A stretch of 64,000 nucleotides of DNA from Cercis canadensis (lineage: Eukaryota > Streptophyta > Magnoliopsida > Fabales > Fabaceae). The position numbers and the translations under genes are program-made. The stretch lies in the NCBI GenBank assembly GCA_003255065.1, contig QAOA01002082.1, positions 740,861 to 804,860 of the forward strand. The letters run 5' to 3'. Shown in pieces: positions 1 to 10,989 of the stretch. The notes beneath the pieces are model-generated. The model saw nothing but the letters and a program-made list of their open reading frames with translations. It did not search any database and had not been told where the DNA came from. Position 1 is the first letter of the stretch. Every line of letters begins with the position of its first letter.

Positions 1-792
1 GAATCTCAAAGAGGGTGGAGTCCACCATTCCCCACTATATGTCATGTGGACCATTTGACTGTAGTTACACGTTTTGACATTTAGAAACCCTCCATAACAA
101 GGAAACCTCAATTTCTATCCCCTTCTGCGTAGAGCTACTGACACTGAAATCCTGGTAAATAAAGGTATGAAAACAAAAAGCAAGGAATTTGATCATTTAA
201 AATGAAAATGACATGAAGCAGCAAATATTGACTGGCTTCTTGCATAAAAACAAAGGAAAGAAAATTGATTTAATTATTACCTAACTTGAAAATGATATAA
301 AAGGTGGCAAACATTGACTGTTACTATTGCCGTTGTTCTTCAAATTGCTTAAATGCCTATGTATATTAGAATTAGAATTCATTTGTAAATGTTTTACAAA
401 AAGTTGTGATTGTTTATAAATTTGTGTAAAGTATGTACCTTATTTTATAAAGTTGTTGAATAAAAGTATAAATCTTTGTATGTTTCTCAAAAAATAAGTT
501 GCAAAATAAGTTAAACAATTTTGTAGAATTTCAATTCAGTTAAAGTTTTATTTAAAAAAAAAAAATTATCTATTCAATTCAGATTCTTATATGTAGATAA
601 AAGCAATTTGAGTTAAGTTTAAGTATTTGGCTGTCACAATCACAACCCTGAATGGTCACTTGAGAGGCTATGCTGTAAGTGTGAGGAATTTTGTGTTCTT
701 TACAGTGAAAGTGCCAGGATGCTTCCGCGCAAGTCCTAAATAAAAGTGTGAACAGTTCACATTTAAAGGCTTCAAAGAAGATCAAAGAAAGA
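1..792 (+). promoter_or_regulatory. Upstream region of the lectin receptor kinase, with three W-box cores
   Basis: Non-coding AT-rich DNA before the receptor kinase. TTGACT, the core of the WRKY-binding W-box (TTGAC followed by C or T), occurs at 55-60, 228-233 and 314-319 on the + strand. WRKY control would suit a defence-type receptor kinase, but three copies in about 800 bases of AT-rich DNA are weak evidence. No clear TATA box could be assigned. Confidence 0.25.
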
Positions 793-2832
793 ATGAAATT
801 TGAGCAGAAGATGAAGAGCATAGCCATGTCTACCAAGCTTGCAATAATTGTCTCTTTGATGGTGACCTTGGCAAGTAGTGAAGATACCAATTTCATCTAT
901 AATGGTTTCCAATCTGCAAATTTAATCCTTGATGGTATTGCTGAGTTCACCTCCAATGGCTTACTCAAGCTCACCAATGACACCAAGCAAAAAAAGGGTC
1001 ATGCTTTTTACCCAAACCCAATAGTTTTCAAGACCTCTTCCAACACCAATTTTTCTTCCTTCTCTACTTCCTTTGTTTTTGCCATTAGATCTGAGTATCC
1101 CACTTTGAGTGGCCATGGAATAGCTTTTGTAATTACTCCCACAAGAGGCCTTCCCTTTTCTCTGCCAAGCCAATACCTTGGCCTCTTCAATGAGACCAAC
1201 AATGGCAACGACACAAACCGGGTTTTCGCCGTGGAACTCGACACCATCCAGAGCAGTGAATTTGCAGATATCAATGATAACCATGTTGGAATTGACATCA
1301 ATGACTTGAAATCAGCAAAATCTGAGCCTGCAGGGTATCATTATAGTGGTGGGTTTCAGAATTTGAGTCTTATTAGTGGCCATCAAATGCAGGTTTGGGT
1401 GGAATATGATGGAATTAAGAAGCAAATCAATGTTACCTTAGCTCCAATCAACGTTGGTAAACCAGAAACTCCATTGTTGTCATTGACCAGAGATCTTTCT
1501 CCGACTCTAAACAGTACCATGTATGTTGGGTTCTCATCATCTACTGGGTCTGTTCTAACTTCCCATTATGTTCTGGGTTGGAGCTTTAGAGTGAATGGCA
1601 AGGCTCAAGAGCTTGTAATCTCTAAACTCCCACAGCTGCCAAGATTAGGAGCAGAAGAAGAACCTAAAATTTTCACAATTGGGTTGCCTCTGATTTCTAT
1701 CAGCTTATTTTTCTTGGTAATTTTAGCTGTGATTCATGTCATGAAAAGAAAGAAGAAATTTGCAGAGTTGGTTGAAGATTGGGAGCTAGACTATGGTCCT
1801 CACAGATTCAAATACAAAGATCTTTACTTTGCCACAAAAGGTTTCAGAGAAAAGGAATTACTGGGTACTGGTGGATTTGGCAGTGTCTACAAAGGGATAA
1901 TGCCAATTTCAAAGCTTGAAGTTGCAGTGAAGAGAGTCTCCCATGAATCCAGACAAGGGATGAGGGAATTTGTAGCAGAAATCGTCAGCATTGGACGTCT
2001 TCGCCACAGGAATCTGGTTCCCCTTCTGGGCTATTGCAGGCGCAAAGGAGAGCTTCTTTTGGTCTATGACTACATGCCAAATGGGAGCTTAGACAAGTAT
2101 CTATATAACAATCCAAGAGTGAGCCTTAATTGGAGCCAGAGATTCAGAATCATCAAAGGGGTAGCTTCAGCTCTGTTTTATCTACACGAAGAATGGGAGC
2201 AAGTTGTGATCCACAGAGACATAAAGGCTAGCAATGTGCTGCTAGATGCAGAATTGAATGGTAGATTAGGGGACTTTGGTCTTGCAAGGTTATATGACCA
2301 TGGAACTGATCCTCAAACTACACATGTGGTTGGAACTCTAGGCTATCTCGCGCCAGAGCATACTCGAACCGGGAGGGCAACAACAAGCTCTGATGTGTAT
2401 GCTTTTGGTGCATTTCTTCTAGAGGTTGCTTGTGGAAGAAGGCCCATAGAGCAAGGAAGGGAAAGTGGGGGTGAAATTTTGGTGGATTTTGTGTATTGTT
2501 GCTGGAACAGGGGAGATATCCTTGAGGCAAAGGATGCAAATTTGGGAACCGAGTATAGAGCAGAGGAGGTGGAGTTGGTGTTGAAACTTGGTTTGTTTTG
2601 CTCTCATTCTGAGCCTGTGACTAGACCTAACATGAGGCAAGTTTTGCAGTACTTGGAGAGGGATTTGCCTATGCCTGACTTATCTTTGCTTTCCTTATCT
2701 TCCACTGGTTTAACGTTTGGTCACCATGAAGAGTTTCATGATTTTATTGCAATGTCTTATCCTTCTTCTACGGATAGGGGCTTCTCTCATTCTTCTTCTG
2801 TTGCTGAATCACTTCTCTCTGGAGGCAGATGA
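793..2832 (+). CDS. L-type lectin-domain receptor-like kinase (LecRK, clade IV-like)
   Basis: Single-exon gene of 679 codons, typical of plant L-type lectin receptor kinases, which are plasma-membrane proteins with an extracellular legume-lectin domain and a cytoplasmic Ser/Thr kinase. In order: a hydrophobic signal peptide (about residues 12-29), a lectin domain (about 30-280) starting with the family-like NFIYNGF, a membrane segment (about 293-317) followed by a basic stop-transfer stretch, then the kinase. The kinase keeps the glycine loop GTGGFGSVYKG (about 358), the ATP-binding Lys of VAVKR (about 380), HRD Asp (about 476) and DFG (about 494), so it should be active. The open frame extends upstream without an ATG. 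793 is the first in-frame ATG; 811 and 826 are alternatives that would still leave a signal peptide. Clade IV is inferred from the lectin N-terminus. The ligand is unknown. Confidence 0.93.
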   Translation: MKFEQKMKSIAMSTKLAIIVSLMVTLASSEDTNFIYNGFQSANLILDGIAEFTSNGLLKLTNDTKQKKGHAFYPNPIVFKTSSNTNFSSFSTSFVFAIRSEYPTLSGHGIAFVITPTRGLPFSLPSQYLGLFNETNNGNDTNRVFAVELDTIQSSEFADINDNHVGIDINDLKSAKSEPAGYHYSGGFQNLSLISGHQMQVWVEYDGIKKQINVTLAPINVGKPETPLLSLTRDLSPTLNSTMYVGFSSSTGSVLTSHYVLGWSFRVNGKAQELVISKLPQLPRLGAEEEPKIFTIGLPLISISLFFLVILAVIHVMKRKKKFAELVEDWELDYGPHRFKYKDLYFATKGFREKELLGTGGFGSVYKGIMPISKLEVAVKRVSHESRQGMREFVAEIVSIGRLRHRNLVPLLGYCRRKGELLLVYDYMPNGSLDKYLYNNPRVSLNWSQRFRIIKGVASALFYLHEEWEQVVIHRDIKASNVLLDAELNGRLGDFGLARLYDHGTDPQTTHVVGTLGYLAPEHTRTGRATTSSDVYAFGAFLLEVACGRRPIEQGRESGGEILVDFVYCCWNRGDILEAKDANLGTEYRAEEVELVLKLGLFCSHSEPVTRPNMRQVLQYLERDLPMPDLSLLSLSSTGLTFGHHEEFHDFIAMSYPSSTDRGFSHSSSVAESLLSGGR

Positions 2833-3683
2833 TAATACCAAAATGAATATGATATGAGCATGCTGCTGTTTCCTTATATTTGCTTCATCTTAGTCTAGGT
2901 ATATGTGAGCATGTTACACTATTTTCTCTAGTTAATTTTAATGGAAATTTGTTTTGTGAATTTGTGTTATGTAAAATGAAGCAGATTAATTAGAGTTTGG
3001 TATCTCCAGGCAGATTAATTATTATAAAATAATTGACAGCACAATATTTTTAAAATATCACATAAAACTCACTAGTCAAGCTTTTTGTACAATGCAATAT
3101 AAAGATATAACAAATTGGATATATGCATTAAGCTTGCCTCTTGGCCTGTCCCTATCCCTTAACAATAATTTCAAGACTATGACTTGAAGAGTTTGTCTTC
3201 CTATAATAATCCATTGAAGTTAAATGTGTGAAAGCGGAAGAGAGAACATTTGATAATGTCAATATTTCTTAAAAATTCATGAGAATTCATTATATGAAAA
3301 AACTAAATAAAAAAAAAAAAAAGATAATGCACTGCCTAGTATCCATTATGGAAGACTTTGTGGTTTAACACTCTTTGTTCTTGTTAAAAGGCTAAGGACA
3401 TGTAATGCAAAAAGTTAAAACGTCGACGCATAACATCACAAACAAGTTGGATAATTTGCAATTGGAGCTGCACTTTTATTTATTAAATAAAAGAGTTCCA
3501 CAGCTCTTATCACTTCCTGGATTCAAAAAAGAAAAATAAGAATAAATGCAGCCATAGCCAGGTTTATCCATTTCTGTTTGCAAAGCGGTGGGCTATAAAT
3601 AAGACAATGGACACTATGTGATGGTAAATAGAGCTATAAAAAAGTAAAACCAAAAAAAAAGAAAACTGCAGTCATACTCTATA
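2833..3683. other. Intergenic spacer after the receptor kinase
   Basis: The 3' flank of the receptor kinase and AT-rich spacer. Short A and T runs are present. I see no coding potential, RNA gene or clear element up to the foldback element that follows. Confidence 0.6.
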
Positions 3684-4166
3684 AGTTTAAATATATTATA
3701 AGTCTCTATAGTTTGAACGAATTTTAAAATAAGTTCTTATAATTTTTTTTTTATTCTTATAGTTTAATTTTTTTTTAATTGAGTTATCACCGTCATCTTT
3801 AGTTATAAATCTGTCAATTTAGTGTTGACATGATAAACGGTTTGTTTATGTGGCAATAAAAGAAATTAACGTAGCACTAAAATGACATAAAAATTGTTAC
3901 TTTATCAACTTTTTTATGCACTTTTTTAAGCCAAAATTAGATGAGATGACAGTTTTTGTGCTACGTTAACTTCTTTTATTGTCACATAAACAAGTCATTT
4001 GCTATATTAATACTAAACTAACAGAATTATAATTGGGGGTGATAACAATGACTCAATTTTAAAAAATTTAAACTATAAAGACCCCAAAAGATAAAAAATA
4101 AAATAAAATTATAAGGACTTAATTCAAAATTTATCCAAATTATAGGGATTTGCAGTACATTTAAAT
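3684..4166. mobile_element. Foldback MITE-like element of about 480 bp
   Basis: The two halves are near-complementary. The left arm runs about 3684-3890 and the right arm about 3945-4166. Matching blocks include the ends (TTTAAAT and ATTTAAA), the poly-T stretches, and the inner pair around TTTATGTGGCAATAAAAG (3847) and CTTTTATTGTCACATAAA (3972). No open frame is present. No clear target-site duplication could be identified, so the superfamily is not assigned. A non-autonomous foldback DNA transposon is the likely nature. Confidence 0.65.
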
Positions 4167-4179
4167 CACACACACACAT

Positions 4180-4220
<41 letters not shown>
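4167..4220. repeat. Compound (CA)n/(TA)n microsatellite
   Basis: Alternating CA units pass directly into a long run of TA units, next to the right end of the foldback element. Likely length-polymorphic. Confidence 0.9.
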
Positions 4221-4223
<3 letters not shown>

Positions 4224-4691
4224 TAATTCATTATTCATATAAATAGTGCTAGAGGAATTAAACTAAATTTTTTTACTAATGATAAAAATTAAAATAGAAT
4301 TAATATATATAAAAAGAAATTATAATTTTTTTATCAATTTTATGACTTAAAATAATAATTATCTCATTTTATTTTTATATTTTAATAAAAAATTGGGCTG
4401 TAAACCCATGTAACTGAAAAGTGGACTGGGCTTAGGCCTTCTCCTTTTGGACTTTTCTCTGTTGATACAGAGTCAATCCTCACCATTTCACATGCAGTAG
4501 CAAAAAAAAAAAAAAAAAGCTTCATCATCTCACGGTCACCGGTGACGTTGTGAACTTGTTCATTTCAGGTGAAGCCTCGGCTTCTCTTGTTGGCAATTGG
4601 CACTGGCAAAGTTGCAGTTTCTAAATTCTCAGAGTGAGCATTTCTCCATTATCAAGCTTTCACAAGGTGAGGGAATTTGATCAGTGAAGAA

Positions 4692-7600
4692 ATGCCGGTG
4701 AGAGTATTGGAGAGTTCCACACCTTCTCAGGTTTCAGGTATTAGCTTTTCTCTTCATTCCTCATTTCTCAACGCAAATTGCAATCATAGAAAATTTGCCC
4801 TCTTTTTATTATTCTCTAATTATTTTGAAATGTTTTAACTTGTGTTATTTTTCTCCCATCTTTTCGTTTTTGTTTCATTATTTGTGTAGGTGCAAATTCT
4901 GGGCAGACCACGTTCCAAGCTTGTACCCTTTTGGGCGTTGGGCAGGTATGTCTCCCGTTTTTCCATGTTTTTTCTGCTTAAGTTTCGTTTGGATCTTAGA
5001 AGAACTACGGAAAACAGAAAGGAAATCAGGAATTGGGCTAAGAAATTAGTCTGCTTGTGAAATTGGACTTTTTTTTGGGGGGGAGGGTCTAGATCATAAA
5101 ATTAGAGAAACTAGTTCTTCTTTACATGATTGTGGTGTTAATTGTTGTTATTTCTAATTAAAGCGGTCAATAATTCCAAATTAGCAATTAGAACTAGTCT
5201 TTGATGATGATATTATAAGTGGGCGCATGTAATCGGCTGTCTAAATGTGTTTGACTGCATCTATGAGATTCTAGTGTCTCAATGGCAATAGTAGATATTT
5301 ATGCTCCCACTTGATTGGCATCTTTTGTGAGGATAACTCATTATCAGCCATTATGGAGGAGGAAATTACTAGAGCTGCTACCATGTGGCAGATTGAAATA
5401 ATTTTGCTCCCATAACGAAAGAATTGATTCTGTTGTACTGGATATTTATTAATTTGTCCTGCTATTTACATTTTCCCTTTAATTGCTACGTACAATAGGT
5501 ACCGGTTGAATTGTCACCTAGAAGTCTTATTCCCTATTATGTTTTGCTTTTCATTCTTCTCGGTTTGGGGTCACGGACATAGAACCAGGAAATGGGTGAG
5601 AGGCTGTTAGTAGGCTGTATTGTTATTGGTTATGCTATTTAGTAATGATGTCCTGGCAAAAGCAACTTCAACTTCTATTCCACTGACACTGACTAGGGTG
5701 TACAAAAATAGCCAAAAAAAAAAGAAAAAAGAAAAATTAGGTTGTACATCTTTCAGCCAGCATATCTTGTTGCTTGAGTTGAAAGTTCTGGCATGTACTC
5801 AAGGCATTTTTATTTCACAGGCCTTCTCTGGCACCCAGAATGTTTCTAGTCTACAAAAGGATGAAGCATGGAGAGTAAACGTCCGTATACAAGGATGTGA
5901 CCTTGAGCATGGGTATCTTTGCGGCACCATGGAAGCACTTAATGTTCCTATGGCAGACACACCAGTAAGCAATTTTTTTCCCACGACAACAGAAAAGAAA
6001 TCAAGACTAGTACTCAGTTTTTGATGAAGTAGTTTTATCCTTTAGCAAATATACATCTTTTAGATTTGTTCATATTTAGTTTGAATTATTGTGTCTCAAT
6101 CAATGTTGGGCCACAATTTGGAATCTATAGATCTATGAGAACATTCATCTGCTATTTGATTTGACAAAATAACCTATCTGTGTTCAGCATGTACTTGGAA
6201 AACTGTTCACAGATGTGTTTTAAGATGTTTATTATCCAACTTCAGTTTGTTGGTGAGATATTCTGTTACTAACTACTATGCTCGCAACTGGCCTTTTGAA
6301 TGTTGTTGTAAATCGTCTGTAGGCAGGGTTTGGTGTTTAGCTATTCTACATGGAAATCCTGTCCTCCTTGATTGTTAATTTGTTTAATTAATGATCACTT
6401 TTCTCATTGCATTGCAGCAGTGACTGATATGATCTGCCAGGAACTGGTTTGCTATGTATTCTATGTGGTCATCTTATAAATCTCCAGGATATATCATGTT
6501 TGGTAGCATTACAGGGTATAACATGTCTAGTATGATTTACCTATGACACAATTTTCAATTGAGACTACTGTATCCTTATACTTTCCTGCTACAAAATTGT
6601 CCTAAATGGTGTTCATATGTTGAAAAAGTATATTCTTGAACCTAATAAAAGAAGCTTTCTGAGGGGTTTTGCCTTATATGCTCTGGTTGTATATTTGTGA
6701 AGGTTCAGAAAGAAAGAAAAATCTCTATGGCATTGCTGTCATCTTTGTTGAATTACTAGATGATATAGAGTGCTGTAGCTAGAGTTTTATTTACTTTGTA
6801 TGCAAAGGACAACTATATATTTTCTGTCTTACTATGTAATAAATTTCTGTGTGTGGGTGTTGTAGAGCTTGACACAAGACCACATTTCCTCATTCTCTGT
6901 TCTTCCATCTCTCTTCTCTCTCAACCCATAATCCTCTTCTTTCTCTAATCTTTTTCAAAAGGCATAAGGAAGCATGGATTTGTTTTGGATGTCCGTATAA
7001 TGTTTGTAGGGGTCTGTTTTTGCTGAGGTTTGCCCTCTTTGGTGTTTTTTCTGAGAGTTCTTCAACTAGTTGTTGATTTTGACTATTAGGTATCATCTAT
7101 AGATTCAGAGATGTCTGAGATCAACAGTGGTAGTTGTGGAGGTGCAAGTCAGACTCCTAATGAGAATCCCTCTATTTCAAGTGGCGGTGTGAGTTGTTGT
7201 GGGACTCGAAATGAGAACCCTATCCTTCAGATTTGTCCTAAGAAGCTAGATGGAACTAATTTTCTTTTTTGGTGGCCAAGGGTCTGTATAACTATGTTAG
7301 TGGGAGAAAGAAGAGGCCTGCTGACACTGATTCTGGTCTTGACCACTGGGAATCAGATAATTGTCTGGTCATGTCGATGGAAGATGAGATAGGCAAGACT
7401 TACATGTTTTTGGACTCAGCTGCAGAAATTTGGAGTGCCGTGACTGAAATTTATTCTAAAGTGGGTAATCATGCTCTAGTGTATGAGCCGAGGAAGAAAG
7501 TTCACAAGACCAAGCAAGGTGATAGATCAGTTACACAGTACTATACAGAATAAAGCGGCCTGTGGCAAGATCTTGATTATTATCAGGATTTTAAAGCTGA

Positions 7601-9199
7601 ATGTCCAGCTGATGCTACCAAATTCAATCAGTTAAAAGATGAGGAGTATGTTTATGTTTTTCTGGCTGGATTGAATATTGAGTATGACCAGGTTAGAGCA
7701 CATGCACTAGGGAGAAACCCATTCCTAACTCTGAGACAGGTTTATGCCTTTATCCAGCAAGAGGAGAGTATAGAAGGTATTCTATGTTCTTATCTGCGCC
7801 TTGTTATTGATCCACCTTGATTGTGAATTCTTCTAAGAAATCTGGTGGCTCAACCCATGCTAATGAGCAAGTGGATAAGGACAAGCCGAAGTGTGATTAT
7901 TGTGGGAAGATGAGGCATACAAGAGAGCATTGTTGGAAGCTCAATGGCAAACCTACTAGGGGACAGTGTGGTAAGAGGACGGGTCCACCTAGATCTTTGG
8001 CTCATTTGACTGAGGTAGCAGAGAGGCATGAGGGGCATATATGCACCATCTTGAGGGGGAGTGTTGAATAAGAGATGAAATAGAGTGATGTAGCTAGAGT
8101 TTTATTTACTTTGTATCCGAAGGGCAGCTATGTAATATATTTCCTTGTTTGTAGGTGTTGTAGAGCTTAATACAATGCCACATTTCCTCATTCTCTCTTC
8201 TTTCTCAACCCTCTACTCCCCTTCTTTCTCGAGTTTGTTTTTCAACTGTCTTCAATGATTTATGTAGGTGGTAACATTCTGGGAAGGGGAGATTGTTGAT
8301 TCCAAGAATTATACTTTCTTCACAGGCAAATGGGAAGCAACGTATGTTTCGCTGTGCAATTACTTTTAATCAGGCGTGAGAATAAGTTAAACAATACTCA
8401 TGCCAAACATTTTCTGGTGTTGATAATGCTCCATTGCCTCATGAGTCTACTGGCAGAAATTTTCTTTATGTTTTGATGATCTTTTTATTTTTTTCCCTCC
8501 TTTTCAGACCGGAGGATGATATAAGGCACTGGACTAAGTTTCCATCTTTTTCTCCTTTTATGGTAATGACCTAGACTTGCTGTCATAGGCATTGTATCTA
8601 CTGTTTTTAATGAACTTCATTCTTTTACAGGCCCAAGTAGAGGTTGATGGTGGCAAGTCTTTGGACCTGAGTAACTGTCCTTTTATATTTATGGTAACTT
8701 GATATGACTATTTTGAAAAAGAAAATGTTGAAAGACCTCACTATATCTAAAGTGAAAACTTGGCCAATTTCCTTCCCTCCATTGTTGCAGAGATGGAAAG
8801 AACAGTATTTTGTGAACGTAGGAACAGACTGTGGGTTAACTATAGCTGGCTTTTACTATGTTTGTTTCTCCTGTAGTGATGGGTCTATCAGTGGGTTCTA
8901 TTATGACCCCAATAGCAGGTGCTCTTCTCTTCCTTTTCCTATTCATACACTTTGCGATTTCAGTGCTTTAGCAGTGTGCTTATCAGGATATTCTGTTTGT
9001 TATTTATGTCTTAAGTGCGTGCTTTTCAGACCAATCTGCATTTCTTTTATTACTGTTATCACTCCCTTATTGTTGTACACCTTCAGAAAGTTTTAACGTA
9101 AATACATGGACACTCTGCAGCCCTTTTCAGAAGCTTGAGTTGAGATCCACTAATGATGGAAGATCAGGTTTCAGTTTTTCATCGTACGAGTTACAATAA
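4692..9199 (+). CDS. GID4: GID4/VID24-domain protein (CTLH/GID ubiquitin ligase substrate receptor family)
   Basis: Eight exons were placed by splice sites and frame: 4692-4737, 4890-4945, 5821-5964, 8268-8341, 8508-8562, 8631-8693, 8791-8918, 9121-9199. They encode 214 residues. The product carries the Vid24 domain: LEHGYLCGTMEALN, then VTFWEGEIVDSKNYTFFTGK, HWTKF, FIFMRWKEQ and IAGFYYVCF, all closely parallel to yeast/human GID4. GID4 is known as the receptor that presents Pro/N-degron substrates to the GID/CTLH E3 ligase; the same role in plants is inferred. The start ATG opens a short N-terminus before the domain. Intron 3 (5965-8267) is enlarged by a retroelement whose right end lies just upstream of the exon 4 acceptor. 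Arabidopsis At2g37680 is the homologue I would compare first. Confidence 0.88.
6746..8244 (+). mobile_element. Gag-only Ty1/copia-like LTR element inside the GID4 intron
   Basis: Two direct terminal repeats flank the element, at about 6746-6957 and 8062-8244. Both begin TGTTGAAT and end TTTTTCA, with shared blocks such as GTAGCTAGAGTTTTATTTAC. A polypurine tract (CTTGAGGGGGAG, 8050-8061) sits immediately before the right repeat. A weak TGGTATCA-like primer-binding site lies near 7086-7097, leaving it open whether the left LTR extends further. Between them is only a gag-type reading frame; protease, integrase, reverse transcriptase and RNase H are absent. No target duplication could be recognised, so one end may be eroded. 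The element is in the same orientation as the host gene. Confidence 0.75.
7111..8071 (+). pseudogene. Degenerate copia-type gag (UBN2-like) with CCHC zinc knuckle
   Basis: Begins MSEINSGSC and carries the copia gag hallmark KLDGTNFLFW (about 7240). It then reads through a UBN2-like region (IWSAVTEIYSKVGNHALVYE; TKQGDRSVTQYYTE) and a CX2CX4HX4C zinc knuckle (CDYCGKMRHTREHC, about 7890-7935). The frame is broken: a shift near 7290-7320, a stop at about 7551-7553, and another disruption near 7770-7820. Pol is missing and the reading frame runs straight into the polypurine tract. It is therefore non-functional as it stands and could move only with help from related elements. Confidence 0.75.
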
Positions 9200-10989
9200 A
9201 TAGTACACATATACAATATGTTATGATCAAGCATCCAATTGAGCTTCTGGAGATGTCTTCATTCTCAATCAAAACTTGGGAGATTATGTAAGAGCACAAG
9301 AATGCAGTTTTGTATATCAGTTGCATCCAGAAACTTCAAAAATTTACATTTCTTAGTGTTAGAGATCAATGAAGACAACATAGTTGTTACAATCATGTTG
9401 AATTTCATTTTTATGAATCTTGTAGGCAGCAGCTCATTATGTGCAAACAGTTAAGCTAGATGATTTTCAAATCGACTTTTGATGAAGTGATGAAATTTAT
9501 CTGTACTATTGACTACTGCTAATCTGCAACTGGCTAGTTATATCTATGAAGATTATGTTTTGGAAATGGTAGAGTGAGGTGAGGTTTGATCCAAAGATGG
9601 TATTCGAAGTGGTAAGCTTCATATTGGGTGGAAGGTTTATGCTAGTAGTACTCCCATCCCAAACACTACTTGCTATAGTTATCGGTCTTCCATTCTTTTG
9701 TACATTCACTCCGTAACTTTGATCTGATAATCAAATCATCAAGATTTTTTTTGTCTGTCACAAATGATGAATGATAAATAAATGCTTTTATCTCCTTTGT
9801 TTACTCTACTCTTCTAGCACTTTAAGCCAGGTTCAGTAATCAGAACCCTATCCGACATGGTTTACTGTAATATCAATTTTCTTTGTAATTATACATGGTT
9901 TTCTTCTTTCTTTTTGTTTTTAGCATTTCAGCATGCAAACCAATGTGTTAATCCGTGTACTTTTCATGATAAAAATGGTCTAAATAAACAAAAATATATG
10001 TATGGTCTAAATTACCTTTTCATTATATTTTCATCAGAAAACTAAATATTTCGAATGATGAAAAGCCTACTTAATAACTTATTTCAACTGTTCTTGGTGA
10101 TTGTTTAAATGGAGGCTAATAGAAGGATCTACATCTTCTAAAGTGAGAGGTTACCCTTATGAGACTCTATTGTAATTAGATAACTGCTTGCATGTTTTTA
10201 ACTAGACTGGAAAAGGTGAATTAGCGAGTTGGCCACAAGCATATGCGGAGAAAAAAAAACAAAGGAAATTCTTAGCTATCAAGTTATGTGGGAGGGATAA
10301 AAACAAAAAATATCTTGACTGAACGAACTTCTAATTTTTGTACTAAAAAATTTGAAAAATCGAGATATTCGCAATGGTACAAAAGAAAAAAAAAATTGGC
10401 CTTAAATTCCTAATGAGAATTTTTTTTCATTTTTACCCTCCCACATAACTTGGGTAACCTAACATCCCTAAAGGAAAAAAAAAAAAAAAAAACTAACTTN
10501 AAAAAAAAATCTAACTTCCCATCTAATATATGCCCCACGTCGCAAGTTATAAACGAGTTGGCAAGTGGACACGCATTTATGTTGACGCACACGGCCACCC
10601 TGTCCCCGTGCGCTCGCTCACGCACTTGGTTACGGCGGTGAAAACTGAAACTAAAATCCATTGTAGCATTTACCCCGTTTCATGAGGGACGTGTCCCCCT
10701 TTTTATTTCTCTTAACCACCTTATTTATCTCCACATTACCACTGTGCCAACCCCACAACCCTCCCACGATTTTTATCTATATATAATCTCTGTCCCACCA
10801 CTCAAAGAGTATCAAATAGCTTCATTTTTAGTCAAGAACCAAAATCCACCCCCTTTATTTTATGTCAGACTCTTCTGACAATGGCTTTCCCTTTTACTAT
10901 CCTCCAAGTGTTTGACAAATTTCCCAACTTGGTAAACTGAACACTTAGATAGAGACGACTTGGTGTTTTTTTGGGTTATCTTAGAATAC
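9200..10989. other. Intergenic spacer and 5' region of the cyclin gene
   Basis: AT-rich spacer with the GID4 3' flank and short open frames that look random. A single N at 10500 is preceded and followed by similar A-runs ending in CTAACTT, suggesting an assembly joint. A TATA box candidate, TATATATAA at 10778-10786, lies about 205 bases before the cyclin ATG. It fits a long 5' leader that contains no obvious gene. Confidence 0.5.

Noticed and set aside
748..792. Upstream extension of the receptor kinase frame
   Set aside because: It begins at GTG and would place a charged stretch before the signal peptide; the first ATG is at 793.
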